Shown here one piece after another: positions 54,901-62,347 of a stretch of DNA of 64,000 nucleotides (positions are counted from its first letter, which is position 1; every line of letters begins with the position of its first letter). A program made the position numbers and the translations under genes. The notes below the pieces were generated by a model that worked only from the letters and a program-made list of their open reading frames with translations, had not been told where the DNA came from and ran no database searches. This DNA comes from CAYMAZ01 sp964388575. GTDB lineage: Bacteria > Bacteroidota > Bacteroidia > Bacteroidales > DTU049. The stretch is from NCBI GenBank assembly GCA_964388575.1, contig CAYMAZ010000014.1, positions 1 through 64,000 on the forward strand, given 5' to 3'.

Positions 54901-55645
54901 TCATAATCATTGAAATGATTACATAGCCGGACTTTGAAGTGATTTTCCTTAACATCTTCATCAGAAAAAACAACAACGCACTGAATGAAATTAAAAATGA
55001 GATGAAAATGAGTATAAATGGAATTTTGTTTTTTCCATCCTTCATGACTTTGGAAACAGAAAACAGATATTCATTCCGGGCATTGTATATGTTCACACCA
55101 TCCGTTCCTTCGATTGAAATTTCAGCAGTATGCTTCAGTTGAAAATGGGGTGCAAAACCATTTTTCAGATATACATTCTGATAAGGATAACTGTAATACA
55201 CAGGCATCAGACCGACCACTGAGACAGCAGCAGCAGAACCGACAAGACAATAAAAATATCCATTAGGTAAGCGAATCAGTTCCTGATGGGAATGGAGCAA
55301 TTGTGTTTCAAATCCGTTGGCCGGAACATTATCATTTGTCCAGTATAAAAGCGTACTGTCTTTGTAAACATAGAAAGAAAAATCACTTTGCTCATCAATC
55401 TGTTCAATACAATTATTAAACACCGACCAGAAATCATCAGTGATTTCCGGAGTCTCAACCAATGAGCGGACAGCAACATCCAGTTTTTGTTCCTTGATCA
55501 GAAATTCTTCCTGTATTTCCTTTCCGATTTTCACATAATCCGGCAAATTTGAATTTATCGCTGACATCAAATAAGCGAACAACCAGAAAATCACAACAGC
55601 CGAAAGTGGTATAACAATATCAGAAAAGATTTTTTTTCTGTTCAT
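51944..55645 (-). CDS. Large NtrY-like sensor histidine kinase
   Basis: A 1233-residue membrane kinase. The N-terminal 900 residues hold about 11 hydrophobic helices and two large extracytoplasmic segments: one at about 45-200, then a cluster of eight helices (200-460), a second periplasmic domain (470-720), and one more helix followed by a third sensor segment (770-910). A HAMP-like region follows (TLPLRIIGEKLRTLKPGQ). The kinase core has phospho-acceptor His1017 in AHEIKNPLTPMKLSLQ (the NtrY-type H-box), NNLLKNAVQAY (N-box), and GTGLGLAITKQI (G2). No receiver or response-regulator gene is next to it, so its partner is unknown; the sigma-54 activator at 16041 lacks a receiver. Confidence 0.93.
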   Translation of the reverse strand: MNRKKIFSDIVIPLSAVVIFWLFAYLMSAINSNLPDYVKIGKEIQEEFLIKEQKLDVAVRSLVETPEITDDFWSVFNNCIEQIDEQSDFSFYVYKDSTLLYWTNDNVPANGFETQLLHSHQELIRLPNGYFYCLVGSAAAVSVVGLMPVYYSYPYQNVYLKNGFAPHFQLKHTAEISIEGTDGVNIYNARNEYLFSVSKVMKDGKNKIPFILIFISFLISFSALLFFLMKMLRKITSKSGYVIISMIMIAVFLRALQVYFRYPAFLYNDPLFSPVYYAWNQWFASLGDLIIHIYVLFFYSILLWFRYKESVRYYRNTPKRLSVIVALTLILLILFLLLKFLLETLIINSTLLLSFDDILKLKMTDVSGFIVIILMVLSFVYISFIFFRVIRKNLKFRNDIILYFLLTNGVGLILILVFPGIWLHVIFYLLFVVLTVMLSANYYKITGAFGIVCLFMFTLSFGCVINSKNSEKEKSYRNLYAIQLSSEQDPIGEFLFEEIAANIQNDSVFISELSLSTDPQNFSEEYIRRNYLSGYFSKYHLQATVCKPGDVLLIVTSNVEVLCSAFFQDMKMQYGMPTMVPGYWLIDDETGRPGYLFESQFAFETDNRTDTILLFLEMISIPKIAGLGYPELLVEEKVLKKAGRFDYVYAKYYNDELITQYGDYYYPLMLDVAFKTEEPAFISKDGYIHLIYPVNNSSTILVSLPEKKPFEKAATFSYLLIILAVSHFAFFFVLALAIRQPLLSMFAFKTRLQTASIFLVILSFIVAGIITVNFFIRYHNSKNREIIREKSFSLLIELEHKLRNYEDLGTEDSEYLSDLMTKFSNVFFTDINLFSSKGQLIATSRPQVYLQGLTSTFMNPQALQKLKDVNTPYLLQHEAIGYLNYTSSYLPFKNYKNEVIAYLNLPYFARENELKKEISSFLITFMNFYVVLIALAIIIALVIANYITLPLRIIGEKLRTLKPGQPNEKVQWNKQDDIGILIGEYNRMVDELADSTRLLMKSERESAWREMAKQIAHEIKNPLTPMKLSLQNLQRAWNDKAPDYDERMKRTSQTLIEQIDALSQIASEFANFARLQESKLYPVNVITVIRDVTHLYQSDFIQVNLNYDDSQTFIILADETQLIQIMNNLLKNAVQAYAPREAGEIEVQIERHAGKIMISVKDHGSGISDEIRSKIFSPNFTSKSGGTGLGLAITKQITDNLGGTISFRSEMSKGSVFYVCLPEYKESNESSGL

Positions 55646-55765
55646 TGTGAAATATTCTTGGGGATAAAATTAACATATTTATTTTGTTCTGAGGCAAATA
55701 AAATAACGTTACTCATAAACACTGCAATGTTGATAAAAAAAACACTCAGATTCACAAAAAATGAT

Positions 55766-55773
55766 TAATTTTG
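55766..55773 (+). promoter_or_regulatory. -7 promoter box for gyrB
   Basis: TAATTTTG, a perfect match, 33 bases before ATG 55807. It excludes the TTG at 55771 as a start. Confidence 0.5.
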
Positions 55774-55806
55774 TACGTTCACCAAAAAAGATTTAACAAA
55801 CTGATT

Positions 55807-57801
55807 ATGAGCGATATAAATGATTTATTGAAGAGAGCGGAAGAAGATGGCATTTCAAAAGGAAACAATGGGGATTATTCTGCAGAAAGCATTCAGGTAC
55901 TGGAGGGGCTTGAAGCAGTCAGGAAACGTCCGGCAATGTACATTGGAGATGTCTCTTCAAGAGGGTTGCATCATTTGGTTTATGAAGTAGTAGATAATTC
56001 TATAGATGAAGCATTAGCAGGATACTGTACAGAAATTAATGTAATCATCCATAAGGACAATGCTGTTACAGTTGAAGACAACGGGCGGGGAATTCCTGTT
56101 GATATGCATGAGAAAGAACAGAAATCAGCCCTTGAGGTTGTTATGACAGTTTTGCATGCCGGCGGAAAGTTCAACAAAGATTCATACAAAGTTTCCGGAG
56201 GGCTTCATGGTGTTGGGGTTTCCTGTGTTAATGCACTTTCAAACACCTTAATTGCTTCAGTATACAGAGATGGGAAAGAATATGTTCAGGAATACAGTAA
56301 AGGAATTCCTCTGTATTCAGTTAAAGAAATTGGGTCAAGTAATAAAGAGGGGACCAGTATCTATTTCAAACCTGATGACAGTATTTTCATAACAACGACT
56401 TATAGTTTTGACATCCTTGCATCCAGATTACGTGAATTAGCTTTTCTGAACAAAGGCATCAGACTCAGGTTAACAGATGAACGTGAGCAGGTTGAAGACA
56501 ATGGTAACCTTCATGAGGAATTCTTTTCAGAAAACGGACTTATTGATTTTATCCAATATCTTGATTCTACACGCGAGAAACTCATTGAAGTCCCAATTTT
56601 CATTGAAGGTGAAAAAAATGGTATTCCTGTTGAGTTTGCCATGCAGTACAACACTTCATTTGCAGAAAATGTTCACAGTTTTGTCAACAACATCAACACA
56701 ATTGAAGGAGGAACACATCTTGCCGGTTTCCGGAGAGGATTAACCAGAACTCTGAAAAGCTATGCAGAAAGATCCGGAATGCTGTCCAAGCTCAAGTTTG
56801 ACATCAGTGGAGATGATTTCAGAGAAGGACTGACAGCCGTTGTGTCCGTAAAAGTTCAGGAGCCGCAGTTTGAAGGTCAGACAAAAACCAAGCTTGGGAA
56901 CAATGAAGTCATTGGCGCTGTTGATACGATGGTCGGAGAAGCATTGAACAATTATCTGGAAGAACATCCGAAAGAGGCCAGAGCCATTGTCAACAAGGTC
57001 ATTCTGGCAGCCACGGCAAGACATGCAGCCCGCAAGGCTCGTGAAATGGTTCAGCGTAAAAACGTTTTGTCATCCAATAGTTTGCCCGGAAAACTGGCTG
57101 ACTGCTCTGACAAAGATCCCTCTGTTTGTGAATTGTTCCTTGTTGAGGGAGACTCAGCAGGAGGAACAGCGAAACAGGGACGTGACAGAAAATTTCAGGC
57201 AATTTTGCCTCTGAGGGGAAAAATCCTTAATGTTGAAAAAGCAATGCAGCACAAAATCTTTGACAGTGAGGAAATCAGGAATATGTTTACAGCCATGGGT
57301 ATTACCATTGGGACTGAAGAAGACTCAAAAGAACTGAATCTTTCAAAACTTCGCTATCACAAAATTGTTATCATGACCGATGCGGACGTTGACGGTAGTC
57401 ACATTACAACTCTTATTCTCACATTCTTTTTCAGACATATGAGATTACTCATTGAAAAGGGATATGTTTATATTGCCACTCCCCCTTTGTACCTTGTCAG
57501 GAAAGGGAATACGCAACGCTACTGCTGGTCTGAAGAAGAACGTCGCGAGATTATGAAAGAACTTTCACCTGATGGTTCTGAGAAGGGTATTCACATTCAA
57601 AGATATAAAGGTCTTGGTGAGATGAATGCAGAACAATTGTGGACAACAACAATGAATCCTGATTTGCGGACATTGAGGCTTGTCACTATAGACAACGCTG
57701 CTGAAGCTGATAGGATCTTTTCAATGCTCATGGGAGATGAAGTTCCTCCAAGAAGAGAATTTATCGAAAGACACGCAAAATATGCAAATATTGATGCCTG
57801 A
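55807..57801 (+). CDS. gyrB: DNA gyrase subunit B
   Basis: A 664-residue cytoplasmic ATPase subunit of gyrase, which supercoils DNA together with GyrA. N-terminal GHKL ATPase: LEAVRKRPAMYIGD, EVVDNSIDEALAGY, DNGRGIPVDMH, GGLHGVGVSCVNALS. Transducer segment, then TOPRIM: FLVEGDSAGGTAKQGRD, LPLRGKILNVEKA, DADVDGSHI. The C-terminus ends with QRYKGLGEMNAEQLWTTTM. Length is the short Bacteroidota/Gram-positive type without the 170-residue E. coli insert. No dnaA, dnaN or recF lies beside it, so this is not a canonical origin neighbourhood. Confidence 0.97.
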   Translation: MSDINDLLKRAEEDGISKGNNGDYSAESIQVLEGLEAVRKRPAMYIGDVSSRGLHHLVYEVVDNSIDEALAGYCTEINVIIHKDNAVTVEDNGRGIPVDMHEKEQKSALEVVMTVLHAGGKFNKDSYKVSGGLHGVGVSCVNALSNTLIASVYRDGKEYVQEYSKGIPLYSVKEIGSSNKEGTSIYFKPDDSIFITTTYSFDILASRLRELAFLNKGIRLRLTDEREQVEDNGNLHEEFFSENGLIDFIQYLDSTREKLIEVPIFIEGEKNGIPVEFAMQYNTSFAENVHSFVNNINTIEGGTHLAGFRRGLTRTLKSYAERSGMLSKLKFDISGDDFREGLTAVVSVKVQEPQFEGQTKTKLGNNEVIGAVDTMVGEALNNYLEEHPKEARAIVNKVILAATARHAARKAREMVQRKNVLSSNSLPGKLADCSDKDPSVCELFLVEGDSAGGTAKQGRDRKFQAILPLRGKILNVEKAMQHKIFDSEEIRNMFTAMGITIGTEEDSKELNLSKLRYHKIVIMTDADVDGSHITTLILTFFFRHMRLLIEKGYVYIATPPLYLVRKGNTQRYCWSEEERREIMKELSPDGSEKGIHIQRYKGLGEMNAEQLWTTTMNPDLRTLRLVTIDNAAEADRIFSMLMGDEVPPRREFIERHAKYANIDA

Positions 57802-57840
57802 TACTTGTAATCCAATTCTAAACAAACAAAATATCAAGTT

Positions 57841-58299
57841 ATGAAACACAGGATTTTAGCATTTTCAACTTTGCTGGCTCTGCTTATTACTTTCGGCGGA
57901 TGCGGAAAATATGAAGAAGGGCCTGATTTTAGCCTGCGCACCAAAAAAGCGAGAATTACAGGAATCTGGAAAATTGATAAAATGTATATCAATGACCAGG
58001 AACAAACCATTGATGAAGGGATGAACACAGCCCGGATTGATGTTATGAAAGATGGAACAGGGAAAATATCTGTTTCAATTCAGGGTTTGACTTTGGCTTT
58101 TGATATCGACTGGAAATTCAGTGATGATAAACTTTCTCTGATTATTTCAACAACCAGTGTTGAACTACTTACTTTTTATCCTGACATCATTGCTGAACAT
58201 GAAATTCTTCGTCTAACCAACACTGAATGCTGGCTCAGAAACTCAAGAACAACCCAGGATGTAACTGTTGTGACAGTCACACATCTTGAAAAAGAGTAA
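57841..58299 (+). CDS. Lipocalin-like lipoprotein, paralogue of 50033-50608
   Basis: A 152-residue exported protein with a lipoprotein signal (LLITFGGCGKY; Cys at about 21). It shares the mature N-terminal pattern of the protein at 50033: charged residues, Pro, (F/L)SL, KKARxxGxW. Its later beta-rich part (IDVMKDGTGKISVSIQGL, FDIDWKFSDDKLSLII, EHEILRLTNTECWLRNS) looks like a small lipocalin-type barrel. The last segment resembles the domain in DUF-annotated Bacteroidota lipoproteins with a W-K-F-S-D-D-K motif. It lies 39 bases downstream of gyrB and may be read through from it. Confidence 0.8.
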   Translation: MKHRILAFSTLLALLITFGGCGKYEEGPDFSLRTKKARITGIWKIDKMYINDQEQTIDEGMNTARIDVMKDGTGKISVSIQGLTLAFDIDWKFSDDKLSLIISTTSVELLTFYPDIIAEHEILRLTNTECWLRNSRTTQDVTVVTVTHLEKE

Positions 58300-58440
58300 A
58301 CACTCTCAGGATTGTTTTCAATTTCTCGCAATACACCCACAACATCAAAAACGTTAACTTCGTTTATGGTGTTTGATAGGTGTTATTGTTCAGGTGATGA
58401 ATTTTCCCAATACTGGACCTTTTAATACAACATATTGATT

Positions 58441-59505
58441 ATGCAAAAAATTCTGGTTATTTTGTTTTTGTTGTCAACGATTGCCGTACAGGCCAATCAA
58501 CCATCAAAAGTTTATTTTACATCTGACATTTCCTCCGGAGGTCTTTTAAAGGTTTTTTCAAACATTCAGAATGAAGCAACCGGAAAGATTGCTTTTAAGG
58601 TTCATTTTGGGGAAGAAGGAAACAAAAATTTTATTTCCCCTTTGATAATGCGAGAACTTGTGCTTATGCTTCATGCTACATTTGTTGAGACAAATGTCCT
58701 GTATGTAGGCAAGAGGCGGTATACTGAAAGCCATATTGAATTGGCCAAAGCCCACGGATTTAATTATGCTCCGATTGATATTCTCGATTCAAGCGGAGAT
58801 TCTGCGATCGAGGCAAAAACAACACATTTCAGCAAGGTGTATCTTGGCAAAAACTTTTTCAATTATGACACATATGTCATCTTTTCTCATTTCAAAGGTC
58901 ATGGTAGTGCAGGCTTTGGGGGAGCAATCAAAAACGTAGGAATGGGACTTGCTGCGATACAGGGGAAAATGGCTCTTCATGCATCTGATATTCCCGGAAC
59001 GCGCCCTGATAAATGTATCAAATGTGGTGTGTGTGTCCGTGAATGCCCGGGAGCAGCCATTACACTGGAGCCGTTGAAAATTGACAAAAACAAATGCATC
59101 GGATGTGCAAAATGCATTGGAGAGTGTCCGGTTCAGGCTTTCAGTATTCCATGGGGGTCAACCCCAGAAAACGTTTTTCTGGAAAGACTGGTCGAATATA
59201 CCAAAGTGATGACTTCACTCAAAAAAATGATATATGTAAATATCCTGGCCAATATTTCACGATCATGCGATTGTTCCCGTCATGCTCCCAAACCGTTCCT
59301 TGAAGACATTGGTATTCTGGTTTCTACAGATATTGTTGCCATTGAAAAAGCAAGTCATGACCTTGTTGATCAAAAATGCAACTGCGATGATGCATTTGTA
59401 AAAGTCGGAAATCCTTCCGGCAAATATCAGATCTCATATGCTGAACAGATGAATATGGGAAACAGTAATTATATTTTAATTGATATCGACAAAATCAAAC
59501 AATAG
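58441..59505 (+). CDS. DUF362 iron-sulphur protein with an N-terminal export-type leader
   Basis: A 354-residue protein. The DUF362 region (about 30-180: VYFTSDISSGGLLKVFSN, FISPLIMRELVLMLHATFVE, VIFSHFKGHGSAGFGGAIKNVGMGL) is followed by two [4Fe-4S] ferredoxin motifs, CIKCGVCVRECPG and CIGCAKCIGECPV (about 192-235). A further Cys cluster follows (SRSCDCSRHAPK; QKCNCDDAF). This fits a DUF362 ferredoxin-like protein. Oddly it begins with a hydrophobic leader (MQKILVILFLLSTIAVQA) like a Sec signal without a twin-Arg motif, whereas [4Fe-4S] proteins normally fold in the cytoplasm. An alternative start at the M of MRELV would delete most of DUF362, so the leader is probably real. Confidence 0.85.
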   Translation: MQKILVILFLLSTIAVQANQPSKVYFTSDISSGGLLKVFSNIQNEATGKIAFKVHFGEEGNKNFISPLIMRELVLMLHATFVETNVLYVGKRRYTESHIELAKAHGFNYAPIDILDSSGDSAIEAKTTHFSKVYLGKNFFNYDTYVIFSHFKGHGSAGFGGAIKNVGMGLAAIQGKMALHASDIPGTRPDKCIKCGVCVRECPGAAITLEPLKIDKNKCIGCAKCIGECPVQAFSIPWGSTPENVFLERLVEYTKVMTSLKKMIYVNILANISRSCDCSRHAPKPFLEDIGILVSTDIVAIEKASHDLVDQKCNCDDAFVKVGNPSGKYQISYAEQMNMGNSNYILIDIDKIKQ

Positions 59506-59524
59506 AATTGCTATTGTTTGATTT
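59492..59524 (+). terminator. Perfect inverted repeat across the DUF362 stop codon
   Basis: AAATCAAACAATAG (59492-59505) pairs base for base with CTATTGTTTGATTT (59511-59524) around a five-base loop. The stop codon TAG is the last three bases of the left arm. The T-rich tail is weak, so it may be a terminator or an mRNA 3' stabiliser. Confidence 0.6.
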
Positions 59525-59644
59525 GATTTATTCTTTTGCTTTCAATATTTGCTTTCAAAAATCTACAACTGTTTTTTTGAAAATAACATAATCATGGGAG
59601 TTATGATTTGTTAAAAATTTCATCTGAAAACCTGTGGTTTTTTG

Positions 59645-59652
59645 TATTTTTG
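59645..59652 (+). promoter_or_regulatory. -7 promoter box for the sugar operon
   Basis: TATTTTTG matches TAnnTTTG, 27 bases before ATG 59679. All following genes to the window edge are packed behind it. Confidence 0.5.
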
Positions 59653-59678
59653 CCAAACCATAACATAACAATATCTCA

Positions 59679-60809
59679 ATGGAAGAAATCAGAATGGTTG
59701 ACCTTCGTCAGCAATATCTTAAAATAAAACCGGAAATCGATGCAGCTGTAATGAATGTTATAGATTCCACTGCATTTATTAACGGTCCTGTTGTGCATGA
59801 ATTTCAGAAGAATCTGGAAACATATCTGGGCTGCAAGCATGTGATTCCATGTGCCAACGGAACAGATGCCCTGCAAATTGCGCTGATGTCTTTAAATCTT
59901 CAACCCGGCGATGAGGTCATAACTACTGCATTTACTTTTGTAGCAACAGTTGAGGTTATTGAACTTCTGAAACTTAAACCTGTCATGGTTGATGTTAATC
60001 CTAAAACCTTCAACATTGATCCTGAGGCAATTAAAGCTGCAATTACCCCGAAATCCAGAGCTGTGATCCCCGTACATCTTTTCGGACAAAGTGCTGAAAT
60101 GGAAGCAATCATGTCAATCGCTGAAAAACATCAACTATGGGTTATAGAAGACAATTGTCAGGCAATTGGTGCTGACTATAAGTTTAAAAATGGAAAGATA
60201 CAAAAAGCAGGAACAATCGGGCACATAGGTTGCACATCCTTTTTCCCTTCAAAAAATCTCGGAGCTTACGGTGACGGTGGCGCAATATTTACAAACGATG
60301 ATAAACTTGCTTCTGACATCCGATATATTGTAAATCATGGTATGGTTGTCAGGTATTATCATGATATGGTGGGTGTCAATTCAAGACTTGATAGCTTACA
60401 AGCTGCAATCCTGAATGTGAAGCTCAGACATCTTGATGAATACGCTCAGGCAAGAAACAAAGCTGCAGCACATTATACAGAAAAACTGGTAAAACATCCT
60501 AAACTGAAAACACCTGTAATCGCCGAATTTTCTTCACACGTGTTTCATCAGTATACGCTCATTACTGAAAACCTCAACAGGGATGAACTCATCGGTTTTC
60601 TCAACCGGAAAAATATCCCTGCTATGATTTATTATCCTGTTCCGCTTCATCTACAAAAAGCATATGCTCATCACGGTTACAAAGAAGGAGATCTTCCTGT
60701 TACAGAAGCACTTTCACGTCAGGTTTTTTCATTACCAATGCATACTGAACTCACAGAAGAACAACTGAATTATATCTGCGACTCAATTCTTGAATTTCTG
60801 AACAAATAA
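59679..60809 (+). CDS. DegT/DnrJ/EryC1 aminotransferase, WbpE-like
   Basis: A 376-residue PLP enzyme that transfers an amino group to a 3-keto nucleotide sugar. Motifs: MVDLRQQYLKIKPEID, PCANGTDALQIALMSL (PLP phosphate), FTFVATVEVIELL, VIPVHLFGQSAEM, IEDNCQAIGADY (PLP-binding Asp), and the Schiff-base Lys in FFPSKNLGAYGDGG. In the order seen here (aminotransferase, acyltransferase, Gfo/Idh oxidoreductase, 6-dehydrogenase) it best fits WbpE, which makes UDP-GlcNAc(3NH2)A. First gene of the operon. Confidence 0.92.
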   Translation: MEEIRMVDLRQQYLKIKPEIDAAVMNVIDSTAFINGPVVHEFQKNLETYLGCKHVIPCANGTDALQIALMSLNLQPGDEVITTAFTFVATVEVIELLKLKPVMVDVNPKTFNIDPEAIKAAITPKSRAVIPVHLFGQSAEMEAIMSIAEKHQLWVIEDNCQAIGADYKFKNGKIQKAGTIGHIGCTSFFPSKNLGAYGDGGAIFTNDDKLASDIRYIVNHGMVVRYYHDMVGVNSRLDSLQAAILNVKLRHLDEYAQARNKAAAHYTEKLVKHPKLKTPVIAEFSSHVFHQYTLITENLNRDELIGFLNRKNIPAMIYYPVPLHLQKAYAHHGYKEGDLPVTEALSRQVFSLPMHTELTEEQLNYICDSILEFLNK

Positions 60810-60820
60810 ATGCAGGGAAT

Positions 60821-61399
60821 ATGAAAAAAACGGGATATTTCGCTCATGAAACAGCAGTCATTGATCAAGGATGTACAATAGGCAACGGTACCAAAATATG
60901 GCATTTCAGTCACATCATGTCTGAAAGTATCATCGGCGAAAATTGTAATATCGGTCAAAATGTAGTCATTTCGCCACATGTTATTCTTGGAAACAATGTG
61001 AAAGTTCAGAACAATGTTTCAATATACACAGGTGTCATTTGTGAAGATGATGTATTTCTGGGCCCTTCCATGGTTTTCACAAATGTAATTAATCCCAGAA
61101 GCGCAGTTGTTCGTAAAAGCGAGTATAAAAAAACCATTGTCAGAAAAGGAGCCAGTATCGGAGCCAATGCAACGATTATATGCGGGATTACTCTTGGCAG
61201 TTATTGTTTTATCGGTGCAGGAGCCGTTGTTACAAAACATGTCGCTGACTATGCTCTCATTGTTGGTAATCCGGGCAGACAAACGAGCTGGATGAGTGAA
61301 TTCGGACACAAACTCAAATTTGATAAAAACAATATTGCTGTATGTCCTGAAAGCGGAGAGAAATATCAGTTACATAACAATAAAGTTACTAAACTATGA
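60821..61399 (+). CDS. N-acetyltransferase of the hexapeptide-repeat family, WbpD-like
   Basis: A 192-residue left-handed beta-helix acyltransferase. Hexapeptide repeats run through most of it (IGNGTKIWHFSHI, IIGENCNIGQNVVISPHVILGN in two parts, IGANATIICGITLGSYCFIGAGAVV). Its start is KTGYFAHETAVIDQG. WbpD-type proteins transfer acetyl from acetyl-CoA to the 3-amino group of UDP-GlcNAc(3NH2)A. It starts 11 bases after the aminotransferase stop and overlaps the next gene by four bases (ATGA). Confidence 0.9.
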   Translation: MKKTGYFAHETAVIDQGCTIGNGTKIWHFSHIMSESIIGENCNIGQNVVISPHVILGNNVKVQNNVSIYTGVICEDDVFLGPSMVFTNVINPRSAVVRKSEYKKTIVRKGASIGANATIICGITLGSYCFIGAGAVVTKHVADYALIVGNPGRQTSWMSEFGHKLKFDKNNIAVCPESGEKYQLHNNKVTKL

Positions 61400-62343
61400 A
61401 TTTTGCACTAATTGGAGCTGCAGGTTACATTGCACCGAGGCATATGAAGGCCATCAGAGAAACAGAAAATGTGCTGGTTGCTGCACTTGATAAAAATGAC
61501 AGTGTCGGAATCATTGACAGTTTTTTCCCGGAAGCCGATTTTTTTATTGAACCCGAACGATTTGACAGACATCTGGATAAACTTAGAAGGAATCATGAGA
61601 AAAAAGTTGATTATGTCAGTATTTGTTCTCCAAATTTTCTTCATGATGCACACATCAGGCTGGCAATCAGAAACCAGGCACATGCTATCTGTGAAAAACC
61701 GGTTGTGCTAAATCCATGGAATATTGAAGCTTTGGCTGAACTTGAAAATGAAACAGGTAAGCATATATACACAATCCTTCAACTGCGTCATCATGAGTCA
61801 ATTATCAATTTGAAAAATGCTGTTGTTTCAAGAAAAATTGATAAGAAATATGATATCGATCTTACATATGTAACCGGGAGAGGGAAATGGTATCATTTTT
61901 CATGGAAGGGTGACCAGAGCAAATCGGGAGGCATCGCAACAAATATAGGCATTCATTTCTTTGATATGCTTGTCTGGATATTTGGGGATTTGAAGAAGAG
62001 CAAGGTTTATTTGTCTAATTCTCATAAAGCATCCGGATATCTTGAACTCGAAAACGCACGTATAAGATGGTTTCTCAGTGTTGACGCTGACGACATTCCT
62101 AAAGAGATCCGTAAATCAGGGAGAAGAACTTATCGTTCAATCACAATTGAAAACGAGGAAATCGAATTTTCTGACGGCTTTACAGATCTTCATACTATCA
62201 GTTACAATGAGATTCTTGCCGGAGGGGGCTTTCGTGTTTCCGATGCCATGAAATCTGTGATTATCGCACACGACATCCGCAATGCAAAAATTATTTCTCC
62301 AAAAGGTGATTTTCATCCTTTACTTAAAAAAATAAAACAATAA
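61396..62343 (+). CDS. Gfo/Idh/MocA oxidoreductase, WbpB-like
   Basis: A 315-residue NAD-dependent dehydrogenase. The Rossmann start FALIGAAGYIAPRHMKAI is followed by SICSPNFLHDAHIRLAI, the EKPV motif ICEKPVVLNPWNIEAL, and TNIGIHFFDMLVWIFG in the substrate domain. WbpB oxidises C3 of UDP-GlcNAcA to the 3-keto sugar that WbpE aminates. In Pseudomonas it recycles its bound NADH with 2-oxoglutarate formed by WbpE. The ATG lies within the stop of the preceding gene (ATGA overlap), which fits coupled synthesis. Confidence 0.9.
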   Translation: MNFALIGAAGYIAPRHMKAIRETENVLVAALDKNDSVGIIDSFFPEADFFIEPERFDRHLDKLRRNHEKKVDYVSICSPNFLHDAHIRLAIRNQAHAICEKPVVLNPWNIEALAELENETGKHIYTILQLRHHESIINLKNAVVSRKIDKKYDIDLTYVTGRGKWYHFSWKGDQSKSGGIATNIGIHFFDMLVWIFGDLKKSKVYLSNSHKASGYLELENARIRWFLSVDADDIPKEIRKSGRRTYRSITIENEEIEFSDGFTDLHTISYNEILAGGGFRVSDAMKSVIIAHDIRNAKIISPKGDFHPLLKKIKQ

Positions 62344-62347
62344 ATTT

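Noticed and set aside
55807..57801. gyrB as a marker of the replication origin
   Set aside because: No dnaA, dnaN or recF next to it and no DnaA-box cluster was noticed.
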